Shown piece after piece: positions 15,577-24,428 of a stretch of DNA of 64,000 bases (position 1 is its first letter; every line of letters starts with the position of its first letter). The notes under the pieces are model-generated. The model worked only from the letters and a program-made list of their open reading frames with translations. It made no database searches and was not told the origin of the DNA. The stretch is taken from positions 186,001 to 250,000 of the forward strand of contig NZ_PXXX01000010.1 of NCBI RefSeq assembly GCF_003367505.1, given 5' to 3'. Both the position numbers and the translations under genes were made by a program. The DNA is from Lysinibacillus capsici (lineage in GTDB: Bacteria > Bacillota > Bacilli > Bacillales_A > Planococcaceae).

Positions 15577-16383
15577 TCATTTATCCATAACAAATGCCGT
15601 TTTACCACGTTGATCCCCGCTTAGATAGCCAGTGGATAATAGTTGCTCATACCATTGTTTTTCTATAGTAGCTGCTTGAGCCGCATCATCTACCTTCGTA
15701 GAAAGTTCAACCATAATATCGCCTTTGTACTGCCATACCTCTATATCCGCTTCATGTCCTAAAAAGCTTCCTTTATAGGTCGTAGCATTAGCAGGCCCAT
15801 ATACGACAACTTGAGACAACGTATTTTTATACCATGCTTCGGAGTTCCAATTTACAATTTTCTTTGGCGCATTTTCAAGAATGAATTTTTTCGCAACATT
15901 TGTAGCAACTGAATCATAAGAGACCTCAGCAGAAGTCTTCAAAGATTCCTTTCGGCTTATCGTAAATGTACGATGATCTCCCTTAATATCTAGCTCAAAC
16001 TTATAATTTGACTCAGAACCAGTAAAACCATGATTCATTGTTTCTGCCATTGCTTCACTTAAAGGTGTGTTTAAAAAACGCTTTTTGTAGGTTATATCCA
16101 TTTTATTACTACCCTTATATACACGTAAGCGGTGTATATAGTCATGACGTAGAAACAATTGGTCAAGCGTATCATAAAAATAAACTTTTACGTCATCCTT
16201 TTTAGTTGCTTGAAAAGCCTGGACAATAGTTGATTCATTAAAAATCTCAGGGTTAATATTGAATTTAATTTCATGGCCTGGCTCAATGGCTGCTTTCGCT
16301 TGTGTTGTATTCACACCCATCATACTAATCACTATCAAGCCCAAGACACACAGATAAAATGCCCATTTTTTTAGTTTAGTCAC
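15577..16383 (-). CDS. Exported CYTH-like (triphosphate-tunnel-fold) protein
   Basis: 268 residues from a GTG with AAGGAGG 10 bases upstream, overlapping the MBL gene end by 8 bases. A Sec signal peptide (KKWAF...VISMMGVNTTQAKA) ends near residue 32. The mature part starts HEIKFNINPEIF and continues VYFYDTLDQLFLRHDYIHRLRVY...MDITYKKRF. This matches the CYTH-domain order: N-terminal charged strand, YxDT, R-x-R strand, TxKxR strand. A late IEVWQYKGDIMVELSTK strand could close the tunnel. The canonical ExExK is reduced to GHEIK, so catalysis on triphosphate or polyphosphate is unproven. An extracytoplasmic CYTH protein attached to an importer operon is unusual. Confidence 0.6.
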   Translation of the reverse strand: MTKLKKWAFYLCVLGLIVISMMGVNTTQAKAAIEPGHEIKFNINPEIFNESTIVQAFQATKKDDVKVYFYDTLDQLFLRHDYIHRLRVYKGSNKMDITYKKRFLNTPLSEAMAETMNHGFTGSESNYKFELDIKGDHRTFTISRKESLKTSAEVSYDSVATNVAKKFILENAPKKIVNWNSEAWYKNTLSQVVVYGPANATTYKGSFLGHEADIEVWQYKGDIMVELSTKVDDAAQAATIEKQWYEQLLSTGYLSGDQRGKTAFVMDK

Positions 16384-17446
16384 GCTTTAATTCCTCCTTC
16401 GGAAATGTTGTTGTTAAATTTGTATGTGTACTGTGAAAATAGATCGTTTGTCGTGCACGAAGTCTCTGTGACAGTGCCACTAAATCCCAATAGTCTGGAT
16501 GTGTTTTATAGAAGAACTCCTCAGAGATATGCTTTAAGCTAGCTGGATTGGAAGCATGACGAGAATAGCCTGTATGAACAAAAATTGCCGTCGGATAATC
16601 CTTTGCAAGCTCCTCCACTTGAGCCACATCCTGCTCTGAGACAAAATACAGTACATGGTCACTGTCCTGTTTTTGCTTGAGTCGTTCTAAAAGCATCACT
16701 TTATTCGGCCAAATATTTTCATGTTCTTCATCATAATGCCCCAATAAAGGTTGTAGCTTGGCATCTACCCTAATCGCTCGAGTTGTATGTTCGGAAAGAT
16801 ACGTCATAATATCGACTGTTTTGCCCGAAAAAGAGGAGGGGAATATAAATGAATGATTGGGATGAGCCTTTACATACATAGCCATCTGCTGTAACACCTC
16901 AAGATTTCGAATGCATTTTTCCGCATGTCCACTATCAATAAACGCTACATCATAAACCGTTCCATCCTCCTCTGGCAAGGTCGCCTTTAATAAATACGAA
17001 TCGACTACATAATCACCAGAGAAAAAAATCATTTCATCAAAAAAACGAATTTTGTACCACACGCTTCCAATTAAATGCCCACTATATCCCCATTGAAAGG
17101 CAAGATATTCATTGACCTCTATCCATTTTCCAATCGTATCTGGATAGAAAGTTCTGACTTGTGGGATAAGCAGTGGAAGCTGCTGAGCAGTTGTATGACT
17201 CATTAGTATCGGTCCCGTATAGCCCATGTTCTGTAGTATTGGCAATGCCCCTACATGATCAATATGCGAATGAGAAATAAAGACAGCAACTAGCTTTTCA
17301 ATATGATTAAATGTAATATTTGGTGGCGTTTTTTGTGTATTTTTCATAATGCCACAATCCAATAAAATGGCCTGCCTCTGATTTTCTATATAAAAACAAT
17401 TGCGCCCATATTCGCCTACACCACCTAAAATTTCAACACTAAGCAT
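16376..17446 (-). CDS. Metallo-beta-lactamase-fold hydrolase (RNase J/beta-CASP-like)
   Basis: 356 residues, no signal peptide, so cytoplasmic. The N-terminus (VEILGGVGEYGRNCFYIE, then ILLDCG) resembles RNase J-type enzymes. HSHIDHVGALP (about 58-68) supplies the H-x-H-x-D-H zinc motif; further metal ligands are likely in YSGHLIGSVWY (about 119), FSGDYVVDS and the C-terminal HSTHTNLTT. The beta-CASP insert seems short. The gene overlaps the permease gene by 8 bases and the CYTH-like gene by 8, so it is part of the transport operon. It could hydrolyse a phosphoester derived from the imported solute (compare PhnP in phosphonate operons), which is inference. Confidence 0.8.
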   Translation of the reverse strand: MLSVEILGGVGEYGRNCFYIENQRQAILLDCGIMKNTQKTPPNITFNHIEKLVAVFISHSHIDHVGALPILQNMGYTGPILMSHTTAQQLPLLIPQVRTFYPDTIGKWIEVNEYLAFQWGYSGHLIGSVWYKIRFFDEMIFFSGDYVVDSYLLKATLPEEDGTVYDVAFIDSGHAEKCIRNLEVLQQMAMYVKAHPNHSFIFPSSFSGKTVDIMTYLSEHTTRAIRVDAKLQPLLGHYDEEHENIWPNKVMLLERLKQKQDSDHVLYFVSEQDVAQVEELAKDYPTAIFVHTGYSRHASNPASLKHISEEFFYKTHPDYWDLVALSQRLRARQTIYFHSTHTNLTTTFPKEELKRD

Positions 17447-19100
17447 TGGCCTGCCCTCCTCGTTTTTGCAGCCAACCCAATAGGAACATAAAAATAACAG
17501 TCATAAGGACGGTTATAACAGCTACTGCCATTCCAATCCCTACATTACCTTGCTCAAATTGGCTATAGATAAAGGTTGCCCCTGTCTCTACGGATGGTGG
17601 CAAAATTAAAAGGCCAGCTACAAGCTCTCGCATTGAAATAATAAAAGTCATCATCATTCCTGTTAAAATACCCTGCATCAAAAGTGGTAGGATGATGCGA
17701 CGATAAACCGCAATGTTACTACGTCCAAAAATAGCAGCTGATTGAAAAATAGAGGCATCCAATTGTGAAAAAGAAGACTTTATATACTGCACCGAATAAG
17801 GTAAAAACAGTACACAGTATGTGACTATTACCATTGCCTTTGTGTTATAAATTGTTGCGGGAAGCCAAGGAGCATTCCAAAACATAATTAAACCTACAAC
17901 AAAGACAATCCCCGGAATAATATTAGGCATTAAACTAAAGAAGTCTAATATTTGCTGCTTTCTGGTTTCTCCCTTTTTAATATAAAGAGCGATGAATAAA
18001 CCTATTATGGCGGTTATCAAGGCCGTCATGATAGAAAAAACAATGCTATTTAAAAATGCTGTCAATCCTGCACTTCCACTAGTGAAGACCTCTTGATAAG
18101 AAGCCAAACTGAAATTCCCTGCCTGTAAACCATCTCCCCGTACCTTTTGCAAAGAGGTCACGATAATAGAGAAATAAGGAATGCCGATAGATAGCAATAA
18201 AACAAGCCCTACAAAAGTCCAAGAAGCTGTTCTTATATACCACTTGTCCTTGAGCTCACGTCTAGCAGGTGTTTTTCCTGATAGCACACCATATGTATAT
18301 TTGCGACCAATGAGATTTTGGAAATACCAAATGACTAAGCAAACTGACAATAAGAATAAGGATAGCGAGGTTGCCATGCGAATATCAACTGGCCATCTTG
18401 ATAAATAGGAATGAATTTCGGTTGTAAACACTTGAAACCCAATCCGACTGCCGAATGTAGCTGGCGTTCCAAATTCAGCAAGCGTCTTAATAAAAATAAG
18501 GAGACTTCCCAAAACATAGCTCGAAAGTAAAAGAGGTAACACAACTTTTAGCCAATTTTGCAAAGAACTTCGCCCAAAAATCAGCGCTGCATCTAAAAAT
18601 GAGCCATTTATGCGAAGCAATGTATTTTTCAGCATTAAATACAAAAACGGAAACAGGTGTAGGCTCATGATCACTACCATGCCAAATAAGGAAAAGAAGG
18701 AATCTGTCATCCAAGCAGCACTTGGAATAAGCTGCTGTAAAAAACCATTGTGCTGCATAAACAAAATCCAGCCCATTGAACCAATATAGGGAGGTGTCAT
18801 AAATGGAATCGTTAACACTATATCGAGCCATTCATATTGATATAAACTTGTTTTCGTGCGAATGAAAGCCATAGGTAATGCGATAATTGTTGTCCCAATA
18901 ATCACGAAAATCCCTAAAACCATCGAATTTCCAAGCGTTTTCCATATTCTATCGTGTGTAAACATTCGACTAAACTGTGATATATCAACATGTCCCTCTT
19001 TAATAAAGGTATAAAATAAAATGGCCATCAACGGTGCGATAGCAAATATGATGACAATTGTCAGTAAAAATCCAAAAGCTCGTCTTCCTTCCATTATCAT
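17439..19100 (-). CDS. Fused ABC importer permease (FbpB/ThiP/PhnU-type, two permease domains)
   Basis: 553 residues with about twelve membrane helices. Two binding-protein-dependent permease domains are fused: an EAA-type loop (AALIFGRSSLQNWLKVVLPLL) lies near residue 180 and a second (SAAIFGRSNIAVYRRIILPLL) near 455. This fused layout is typical of Fe3+, thiamine and 2-aminoethylphosphonate importers that use type-II binding proteins. Two closely spaced ATG codons offer the start, with AGAAGGG upstream. A small intercistronic hairpin (19133-19150) separates it from the binding-protein gene. Confidence 0.9.
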   Translation of the reverse strand: MIMEGRRAFGFLLTIVIIFAIAPLMAILFYTFIKEGHVDISQFSRMFTHDRIWKTLGNSMVLGIFVIIGTTIIALPMAFIRTKTSLYQYEWLDIVLTIPFMTPPYIGSMGWILFMQHNGFLQQLIPSAAWMTDSFFSLFGMVVIMSLHLFPFLYLMLKNTLLRINGSFLDAALIFGRSSLQNWLKVVLPLLLSSYVLGSLLIFIKTLAEFGTPATFGSRIGFQVFTTEIHSYLSRWPVDIRMATSLSLFLLSVCLVIWYFQNLIGRKYTYGVLSGKTPARRELKDKWYIRTASWTFVGLVLLLSIGIPYFSIIVTSLQKVRGDGLQAGNFSLASYQEVFTSGSAGLTAFLNSIVFSIMTALITAIIGLFIALYIKKGETRKQQILDFFSLMPNIIPGIVFVVGLIMFWNAPWLPATIYNTKAMVIVTYCVLFLPYSVQYIKSSFSQLDASIFQSAAIFGRSNIAVYRRIILPLLMQGILTGMMMTFIISMRELVAGLLILPPSVETGATFIYSQFEQGNVGIGMAVAVITVLMTVIFMFLLGWLQKRGGQANA

Positions 19101-19132
19101 GGCATGTCAACCCTTCTCTATGAAAACTAGAA

Positions 19133-19150
19133 GGAGGTATATCAACCTCC
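19133..19150 (-). other. Intercistronic hairpin between binding-protein and permease genes
   Basis: GGAGGT and ACCTCC pair across a 6-base loop directly after the binding-protein stop. Such hairpins often protect the upstream message and keep binding-protein levels above permease levels. It also contains a decoy AAGGAGG-like element on the plus strand. Confidence 0.45.
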
Positions 19151-19156
19151 CTTTAT

Positions 19157-20182
19157 TTATCGAAATAAATCCGTAAACTTTGTTAGTACTTCCAGCTGTT
19201 TCGCTTCCGCACCCATCCAATCAACTGTTAACTGTGGAATTTCATCTAATGCTGCACGATTTTTCACAGCAATATCTTTATTCCCTGGTAATAAGTAAGC
19301 ATCTGCTACTAGCTTTTGCCCTTCATCTGACAATAAAAAATCAACATAGGCTTGTGCAGATTCTACATGTTGTGCATCCTTTAAAATACCTACTGCTCTT
19401 GGACTAACTACTGTCCCACTCGTCGGATAGATAATTTCCACTGGCTCACCGTCTGCTTTTGCTTTATAAGCCATATAATCTACACCTGCAATCGTGGCAT
19501 TTTTCTCGCCTGTTATAACCGCATCCAAGGCTTCTTTATTCGCACCATTGACTTGTAAGCCATTTTTCTTCCAACTATCAATCGTACTCCAAGCTGTTTT
19601 TTCTGCTGCTGTGTAGCCAAATAAGAAATCAACAGCAGAGCCTGACAGACTTGGATCTGGTATATTCATTTTATTTTGCCAATCAGCTTTTGCTAAATCA
19701 GACCAATCCGTAGGCGCCTGTGTCGTATTTTTCGTATTATAGGCAATACCTAAAGCAGAGGCACTGTAGCCATAAAAATATCCATCTTGATCCGACCAAT
19801 CACTGTTAATTTTGTCCTTGTTTTTAGCCGCTTCGTAGCTTTGCAATTGATCTGTTGCTTTTAACCCATCCATTGAGGCAACAGAGGCAAGTACAACAAT
19901 GTCAGCTACAGGATTATTTTTTTCCGCTTCTAAACGAGAGAGAATTTTACCCGTAGTTCCTTGAAACATTTCCACTTTAATCCCTGTTTTTTCTTCAAAT
20001 GCTTGCTGAATATTTGCAGCTAAACCATCTGGCCCAGCAGAATACACTGTCAGAACTTTCTCCTCCTGTGTCTTTGCACTTGCTTCATTCGTCTCTTTTG
20101 CCTCTTTATTACCACAGCCAGCTAATGCTAAGGCCAATAAAATGCCAGCAGTTGCCCAAAATTTAAAATGTCGTTTCTTCAA
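19157..20182 (-). CDS. ABC importer substrate-binding lipoprotein (COG1840-type)
   Basis: 341 residues from a TTG start that overlaps the ATPase stop (TTGA) and has GGAGG 8 bases upstream. The lipobox LALAGC places Cys near residue 22. The mature protein starts with the conserved VYSAGPDGLAANIQQAFEEK and GTTGKILSRLEAEKNNPVAD blocks of Fe3+/AEP-type solute-binding proteins. The Tyr pair and other residues that would bind ferric ion are not clearly present, so an organic phosphorus compound, thiamine derivative or other anion remains possible. Confidence 0.9.
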   Translation of the reverse strand: MKKRHFKFWATAGILLALALAGCGNKEAKETNEASAKTQEEKVLTVYSAGPDGLAANIQQAFEEKTGIKVEMFQGTTGKILSRLEAEKNNPVADIVVLASVASMDGLKATDQLQSYEAAKNKDKINSDWSDQDGYFYGYSASALGIAYNTKNTTQAPTDWSDLAKADWQNKMNIPDPSLSGSAVDFLFGYTAAEKTAWSTIDSWKKNGLQVNGANKEALDAVITGEKNATIAGVDYMAYKAKADGEPVEIIYPTSGTVVSPRAVGILKDAQHVESAQAYVDFLLSDEGQKLVADAYLLPGNKDIAVKNRAALDEIPQLTVDWMGAEAKQLEVLTKFTDLFR

Positions 20183-21144
20183 TGTAAACCCTCCAATTGA
20201 TAGATTTGTTTTTCATCAATAAAAACTTGCAACCTTTTTCCATGCTCTAATGGCTGCTTCTCATAAAAGTTCCAATACTGTCCTTCTACCTGTGCTTGTA
20301 CTAGATAACGATCGCCAACAAATGTACTTTTCACAATCTGCGCTTGTTTGGCAATCGTACCAGGACGCGATATTCTCGAAACACCCTCAGGTCGCACAAT
20401 TGATTGTCGATTGTGAAGCCAATTCACTTTGCCAATAAAATCTGCCACATAGGGCGTTGCTGGTGCACGATAAATTTCCTCAGGCGAGCCAATTTGAGCA
20501 ATCCTCCCTGCCTCCATAACGATAATTTGATCAGACATTGTCATGGCCTCTGTTTGATCATGTGTTACGAAAATGGCTTGGCAATTAAGCTCATGAATGA
20601 GGTGCATGATTTCATCTTGCATTTGCTCTCTTAAAACAGCATCGAGAGCGGATAAAGGTTCATCAAATAAAATTAATTGCGGTTTGGTCGCTAAAGCTCT
20701 AGCTAATGCCACTCGCTGCTGTTGTCCACCCGATAATTCACCTGGCTTTCGTTTCTCATAGCCTTGCATTTTTACCAATCGCATCACATGCTCGACTCGT
20801 TCAGGAATAGCTGATTTCGGAATAATGCCCTTTAAGCCAAAGGCAATATTTTGGAAGATGGTCATATGTGGCCATAGAGCAAAATCTTGAAAAACCATGG
20901 CAATATTACGCTTATTTGGTTTGACATTTTTACGAGACCCCGAAGAATAAATGACGGTGTCATCAAATCGTATTTCTCCTTTTGATGGCTGTTCAAGGCC
21001 AGCTATCAACTTTAATAAGGTTGTTTTGCCACAGCCTGATTGTCCGAGAATCGTAATAAATTGCTGATCTAACTCCACATCAATCGGCCACAATGCTTGA
21101 GACTGCCCATATTTTTTCTCGATATTTTTTAATGAGATTTTCAT
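20179..21144 (-). CDS. ABC importer ATP-binding protein (PotA/FbpC/PhnT-type)
   Basis: 321 residues. Walker A GQSGCGKT (about 34-41), Q-loop VFQDFALWPH, signature LSGGQQQR, Walker B LILFDEPLSALD and H-loop IFVTHDQTEA are complete. A C-terminal TOBE domain begins near 235 (VRPEGVSRISRPG). The gene is first in a five-gene reverse operon (ATPase, binding protein, permease, MBL, CYTH-like). ATG is preceded by AGGAGGATACTT. The divergent LysR gene 138 bases away is the probable regulator. Confidence 0.92.
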   Translation of the reverse strand: MKISLKNIEKKYGQSQALWPIDVELDQQFITILGQSGCGKTTLLKLIAGLEQPSKGEIRFDDTVIYSSGSRKNVKPNKRNIAMVFQDFALWPHMTIFQNIAFGLKGIIPKSAIPERVEHVMRLVKMQGYEKRKPGELSGGQQQRVALARALATKPQLILFDEPLSALDAVLREQMQDEIMHLIHELNCQAIFVTHDQTEAMTMSDQIIVMEAGRIAQIGSPEEIYRAPATPYVADFIGKVNWLHNRQSIVRPEGVSRISRPGTIAKQAQIVKSTFVGDRYLVQAQVEGQYWNFYEKQPLEHGKRLQVFIDEKQIYQLEGLH

Positions 21145-21194
21145 AAGTATCCTCCTCGTTACTTACAACTATAAATTCCAGATATTTAGAAAAT

Positions 21195-21211
21195 ATTAAT
21201 CTACTATTAAT
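21195..21211. promoter_or_regulatory. Candidate LysR-type operator
   Basis: ATTAAT-CTACT-ATTAAT, a dyad in the divergent spacer between the importer ATPase and the LysR gene, has the size and AT-rich T-N11-A character of LysR sites. Confidence 0.35.
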
Positions 21212-21282
21212 AACACGTTAAAAAAAATCTAATAAACTAAAGCAAATACAAGATTTTTTCTAATTTCCTTTAGGAGGATAAA

Positions 21283-22194
21283 ATGAACAATAGTAAATTA
21301 CAGGCATTTTGCTTACTTGTAGAATTAAAAAAATTAGCCCCTGTCGCCAAAGCACTTGGCATTACAGCCCCCACCGTATCATTTCATATTCGCTCTATAG
21401 AGGAGGAATACGGTATTCATTTATTTCGAACAAATGCTGGAGGATACCGTTTAACAGAAGCGGGCGAAGGTGTGTATCATTACGCTCGTCAAATGGTTCA
21501 ACTTCAAAAGGATATGGATCGTTTTATTGAAAATCTTTTAGCAGGCCATATCGGTTCATTACGACTAGGGGCGAGTGGCTTACCTGCCCATATTTTTATG
21601 CCAGATTTAATTCATCAAGTTTCAACGACCTGTCCTGAGATTCGCATTTCATTAGAAGTAAAAACAGCACCTGAAATTGAAAAAAAGGTAGCACTACAAG
21701 AATTAGATTTCGGGCTCATCATGGAGACTAAGCAGGAAAATCCTTTACTTCATTACGAAACAATCGGTGAAGATGCACTTGTATTGGCATTCAGCCCATC
21801 TCACGAGCTAGCAGCACAAAAAGACATCACCAAAGAAGATATTCTTAAATACAAGCTATTGTTGCATACATCATCTAGCTCCACGAATCACTTCATTGAA
21901 AAGTGGATGGACCCATTTCAGCCTTCTATTTACACAATTGAGTTGGATTCTGTGAGCACGATTAAAAAGATGCTGACCTTTGGCAAAAACTTGGCGTTTC
22001 TATCTGTTTCCTTAATAGAAGAAGAATTAAAATCAGGTGTACTGCTGAAGAAAGATCTACATGATGTAACACTAAATAGAAAAATTCAATTGATTTATCC
22101 GAAAACGCGCTTAGATCATAAAATGGATGAATTTGTCAAAACGTCGGTTTATGAAATAGCAAAGCAATTAAAAATGTCTTCTACGATGACATAA
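21283..22194 (+). CDS. LysR-family transcriptional regulator
   Basis: 303 residues, the standard LTTR size. An N-terminal winged helix-turn-helix (residues 1-60, with LAPVAKALGITAPTVSFHIR) leads into a periplasmic-binding-protein-like effector domain (about 90-295). ATG follows TAGGAGGATAAA. It is divergent from the ABC importer operon and co-directional with the PTS genes that begin 60 bases downstream, so it may control one or both. Effector unknown. Confidence 0.92.
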   Translation: MNNSKLQAFCLLVELKKLAPVAKALGITAPTVSFHIRSIEEEYGIHLFRTNAGGYRLTEAGEGVYHYARQMVQLQKDMDRFIENLLAGHIGSLRLGASGLPAHIFMPDLIHQVSTTCPEIRISLEVKTAPEIEKKVALQELDFGLIMETKQENPLLHYETIGEDALVLAFSPSHELAAQKDITKEDILKYKLLLHTSSSSTNHFIEKWMDPFQPSIYTIELDSVSTIKKMLTFGKNLAFLSVSLIEEELKSGVLLKKDLHDVTLNRKIQLIYPKTRLDHKMDEFVKTSVYEIAKQLKMSSTMT

Positions 22195-22255
22195 TTCCAC
22201 ATACAGTCGTAATAACATGGAATGGGAAGATATTTTTATGAAAGGAGGGTTGTCC

Positions 22256-22714
22256 TTGCTAACCAAGCTGTTGACAAAAGATTGTATACAGCTTGCAAAC
22301 TTTGTCCGATCATGGCAAGAAGCAATTCATTTAGCGGCTAGCCCATTAGTACAACAACACAAAATTGAACAGCGCTATGTCGAAGCCATGATTCGATCTA
22401 TTGAACACTATGGTCCTTACGTTGTCATCACACCCAAAGTAGCCATTCCTCATGCACGGCCATCTGATGGGGTTCTTGAACTAGCCATAAGCTTGCTACG
22501 ATTACAAAAGCCTGTTTTTTTTAGCCCTAATCAGCCTGTCTACCTACTAATTGTGCTAGCTGCCATTGACAATGCTTCACATCTACAGGTGTTGGCTGAT
22601 TTGGCATTAGTCTTACAAGAACCCGATCAGATTGATGACCTAATCGCCTGTCAACATGCGGACATGATATGGGAGAAAATCAAACAATATACGACAAAGG
22701 AGTCAACAGAATGA
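22256..22714 (+). CDS. PTS EIIA component, mannitol/fructose/ascorbate (PTS_EIIA_2) type
   Basis: 152 residues from the TTG at 22256, which has AAAGGAGGG 6 bases upstream; in-frame ATGs at 22217 and 22238 lack spacing or a ribosome site. The active-site His is in KVAIPHARP (His66 in this numbering). It receives phosphate from HPr and passes it to the EIIB encoded next. The stop overlaps the EIIB start (ATGA). UlaC-like by context. The sugar is not certain, because ascorbate-type PTS also serve other sugar acids or pentitols. Confidence 0.85.
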   Translation: MLTKLLTKDCIQLANFVRSWQEAIHLAASPLVQQHKIEQRYVEAMIRSIEHYGPYVVITPKVAIPHARPSDGVLELAISLLRLQKPVFFSPNQPVYLLIVLAAIDNASHLQVLADLALVLQEPDQIDDLIACQHADMIWEKIKQYTTKESTE

Positions 22715-22974
22715 AAATTTTAGTCGTGTGTGGGAGCGGTTTAGGAAGTAGCTTTATTTTAGAATTGAATGTTAAAAAAGCATTAGAAGTATTGGGGAAA
22801 GATGCAGAGGTAACGCATACAGATTTAGCGTCTGCCAAGGCGGAGAAAGCAGATATTTATTTAGGGGCAGCAGATATCGTGAATGAATTAGCGAAAGACA
22901 AAGGAATCATTGTGAGCATCGTAAATATGATGAGTATTTCAGAAATAAAAGAAAAGCTTGAACCGTTGCTTTAA
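22711..22974 (+). CDS. PTS EIIB component, ascorbate (UlaB/SgaB) type
   Basis: 87 residues from the ATG at 22711 (AAAGGAG 8 bases upstream). The phosphocysteine loop is VVCGSGLGSS with Cys7. The rest is a typical Rossmann-like EIIB (ADIYLGAADIVNEL, IVSIVNMMSISEI). It overlaps EIIA by 4 bases and is followed 33 bases later by EIIC, giving the IIA-IIB-IIC order of one ascorbate-type phosphotransferase. Confidence 0.9.
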   Translation: MKILVVCGSGLGSSFILELNVKKALEVLGKDAEVTHTDLASAKAEKADIYLGAADIVNELAKDKGIIVSIVNMMSISEIKEKLEPLL

Positions 22975-23007
22975 GCATTAAAAATTTGGATAGGATGAGG
23001 TGTTGGT

Positions 23008-24276
23008 ATGTTAGATGTTATCATGCATGACATTTTAGGAACACCAGCTATATTAGTCGGCCTATTCGCTTTTATTGGTTTACTTATTCAAAAAAAATCA
23101 AATTCCACTGTTCTGTCAGGTACATTAAAAACGATAATGGGCTTTGTCATCCTCGGAGCTGGTGCCACTGTCTTAATTGGCTCTTTAGATCATTTTAGTA
23201 AAATGTTCGATCATGCCTTTCAAGTACAGGGAGTCATTCCCAACAATGAGGCCATCGTGGCAGCTGCTCAGACTAATTTTGGTACAGCTACTGCACTAAT
23301 CATGGTATTTGGTATGATTATGAATCTACTATTTGCGCGATTTACGCCATTAAAATATATCTTTTTAACTGGACATCATACATTATTTATGGCTTGTTTA
23401 ATCGCCGCTTCATTATCAGTTGGAGGGATGAGTGGTACACCTCTTATTCTTGTTGGGTCTATCATTCTTGGACTTTGTATGGTCGTGTTCCCTGCCATTT
23501 TACAGCCGACAGTTCGACAAATAACAGGGAGTAATGACTTTGCTGTTGGTCACTTTGGCAGTGTTGGCTATTATGTTTCTGCAAAGATTGGTAAGCTCTT
23601 TGGTAATAAAATGAAATCCACAGAAGATATACAGGTTCCGAAAGCATTAGGCTTTTTACGAGATACCTCAGTTGCTATTTCTTTAACAATGAGTGTGTTC
23701 TTTGTAATTGTTGCCCTTTTTGCTGGCCCTTCCTATATTGAGTCACAATTATCAGCTGGCTCAAATTTTATTATTTTCGCTATTATGCAAGCGATTACAT
23801 TTGCAGCGGGTGTTTATATTATTTTAGCAGGTGTACGGATGTTAATTGCTGAAATTATTCCAGCCTTCAAAGGCATTGCAGATAAACTTGTACCAAACAC
23901 AAAACCAGCACTTGATTGTCCAACCATCTTTCCTTTTGCACCAAATGCCGTTATTATTGGTTTCATTTTTAGTTTTATAGCAGGGCTGGTTTCCATGTTT
24001 ATACTCCCCTTCATCGGACTAAAAGTCATCGTACCAGGTCTTGTTCCACATTTCTTCACAGGTGCGGCGGCGGGTGTCTTTGGAAATGCTACTGGCGGTA
24101 GAATTGGTGCGATGTCCGGAGCCTTTGCCAATGGTTTATTAATTAGCTTTATTCCAGCCATACTCCTTATCTTTATGGGAGACATTGGCTATGAGGGCAC
24201 AACCTTCGGTGATTCAGACTTTGGGGTAATCGGCATTATTATTATTAATTTATTAAAATTATTCGGCGCTGTTTAG
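23008..24276 (+). CDS. PTS EIIC component, ascorbate (UlaA/SgaT) type
   Basis: 422 residues, slightly shorter than E. coli UlaA (about 465). About eleven membrane helices are visible. Family landmarks are the N-terminal GTPAILVGLFAFIGLLIQKK, the FLTGHHTLFMA loop (about 112) and the GNATGGRIGAMSGAFANGLL turn near 350. It moves the sugar across the membrane while EIIB phosphorylates it. No sugar-catabolic enzyme follows in this window, so the metabolic route must be elsewhere or the system is residual. An intrinsic terminator ends the operon. Confidence 0.9.
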   Translation: MLDVIMHDILGTPAILVGLFAFIGLLIQKKSNSTVLSGTLKTIMGFVILGAGATVLIGSLDHFSKMFDHAFQVQGVIPNNEAIVAAAQTNFGTATALIMVFGMIMNLLFARFTPLKYIFLTGHHTLFMACLIAASLSVGGMSGTPLILVGSIILGLCMVVFPAILQPTVRQITGSNDFAVGHFGSVGYYVSAKIGKLFGNKMKSTEDIQVPKALGFLRDTSVAISLTMSVFFVIVALFAGPSYIESQLSAGSNFIIFAIMQAITFAAGVYIILAGVRMLIAEIIPAFKGIADKLVPNTKPALDCPTIFPFAPNAVIIGFIFSFIAGLVSMFILPFIGLKVIVPGLVPHFFTGAAAGVFGNATGGRIGAMSGAFANGLLISFIPAILLIFMGDIGYEGTTFGDSDFGVIGIIIINLLKLFGAV

Positions 24277-24284
24277 AACATATA

Positions 24285-24315
24285 AAGCCTGACGCTATTT
24301 GCGTTAGGCTTTTAT
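24285..24315 (+). terminator. Intrinsic terminator of the PTS operon
   Basis: AAGCCTGACGC / GCGTTAGGCTT around a TATTT loop, then TTTATAG. Confidence 0.85.
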
Positions 24316-24428
24316 AGTGCTGTACATACAAGAAGTGCTACGAAAACCTTTATAAATCAATTACTTTATTAGTAATCTAGCTTTATATTATTAACTTATT
24401 ATGTATATAGAAATGATTCATTATTCTT

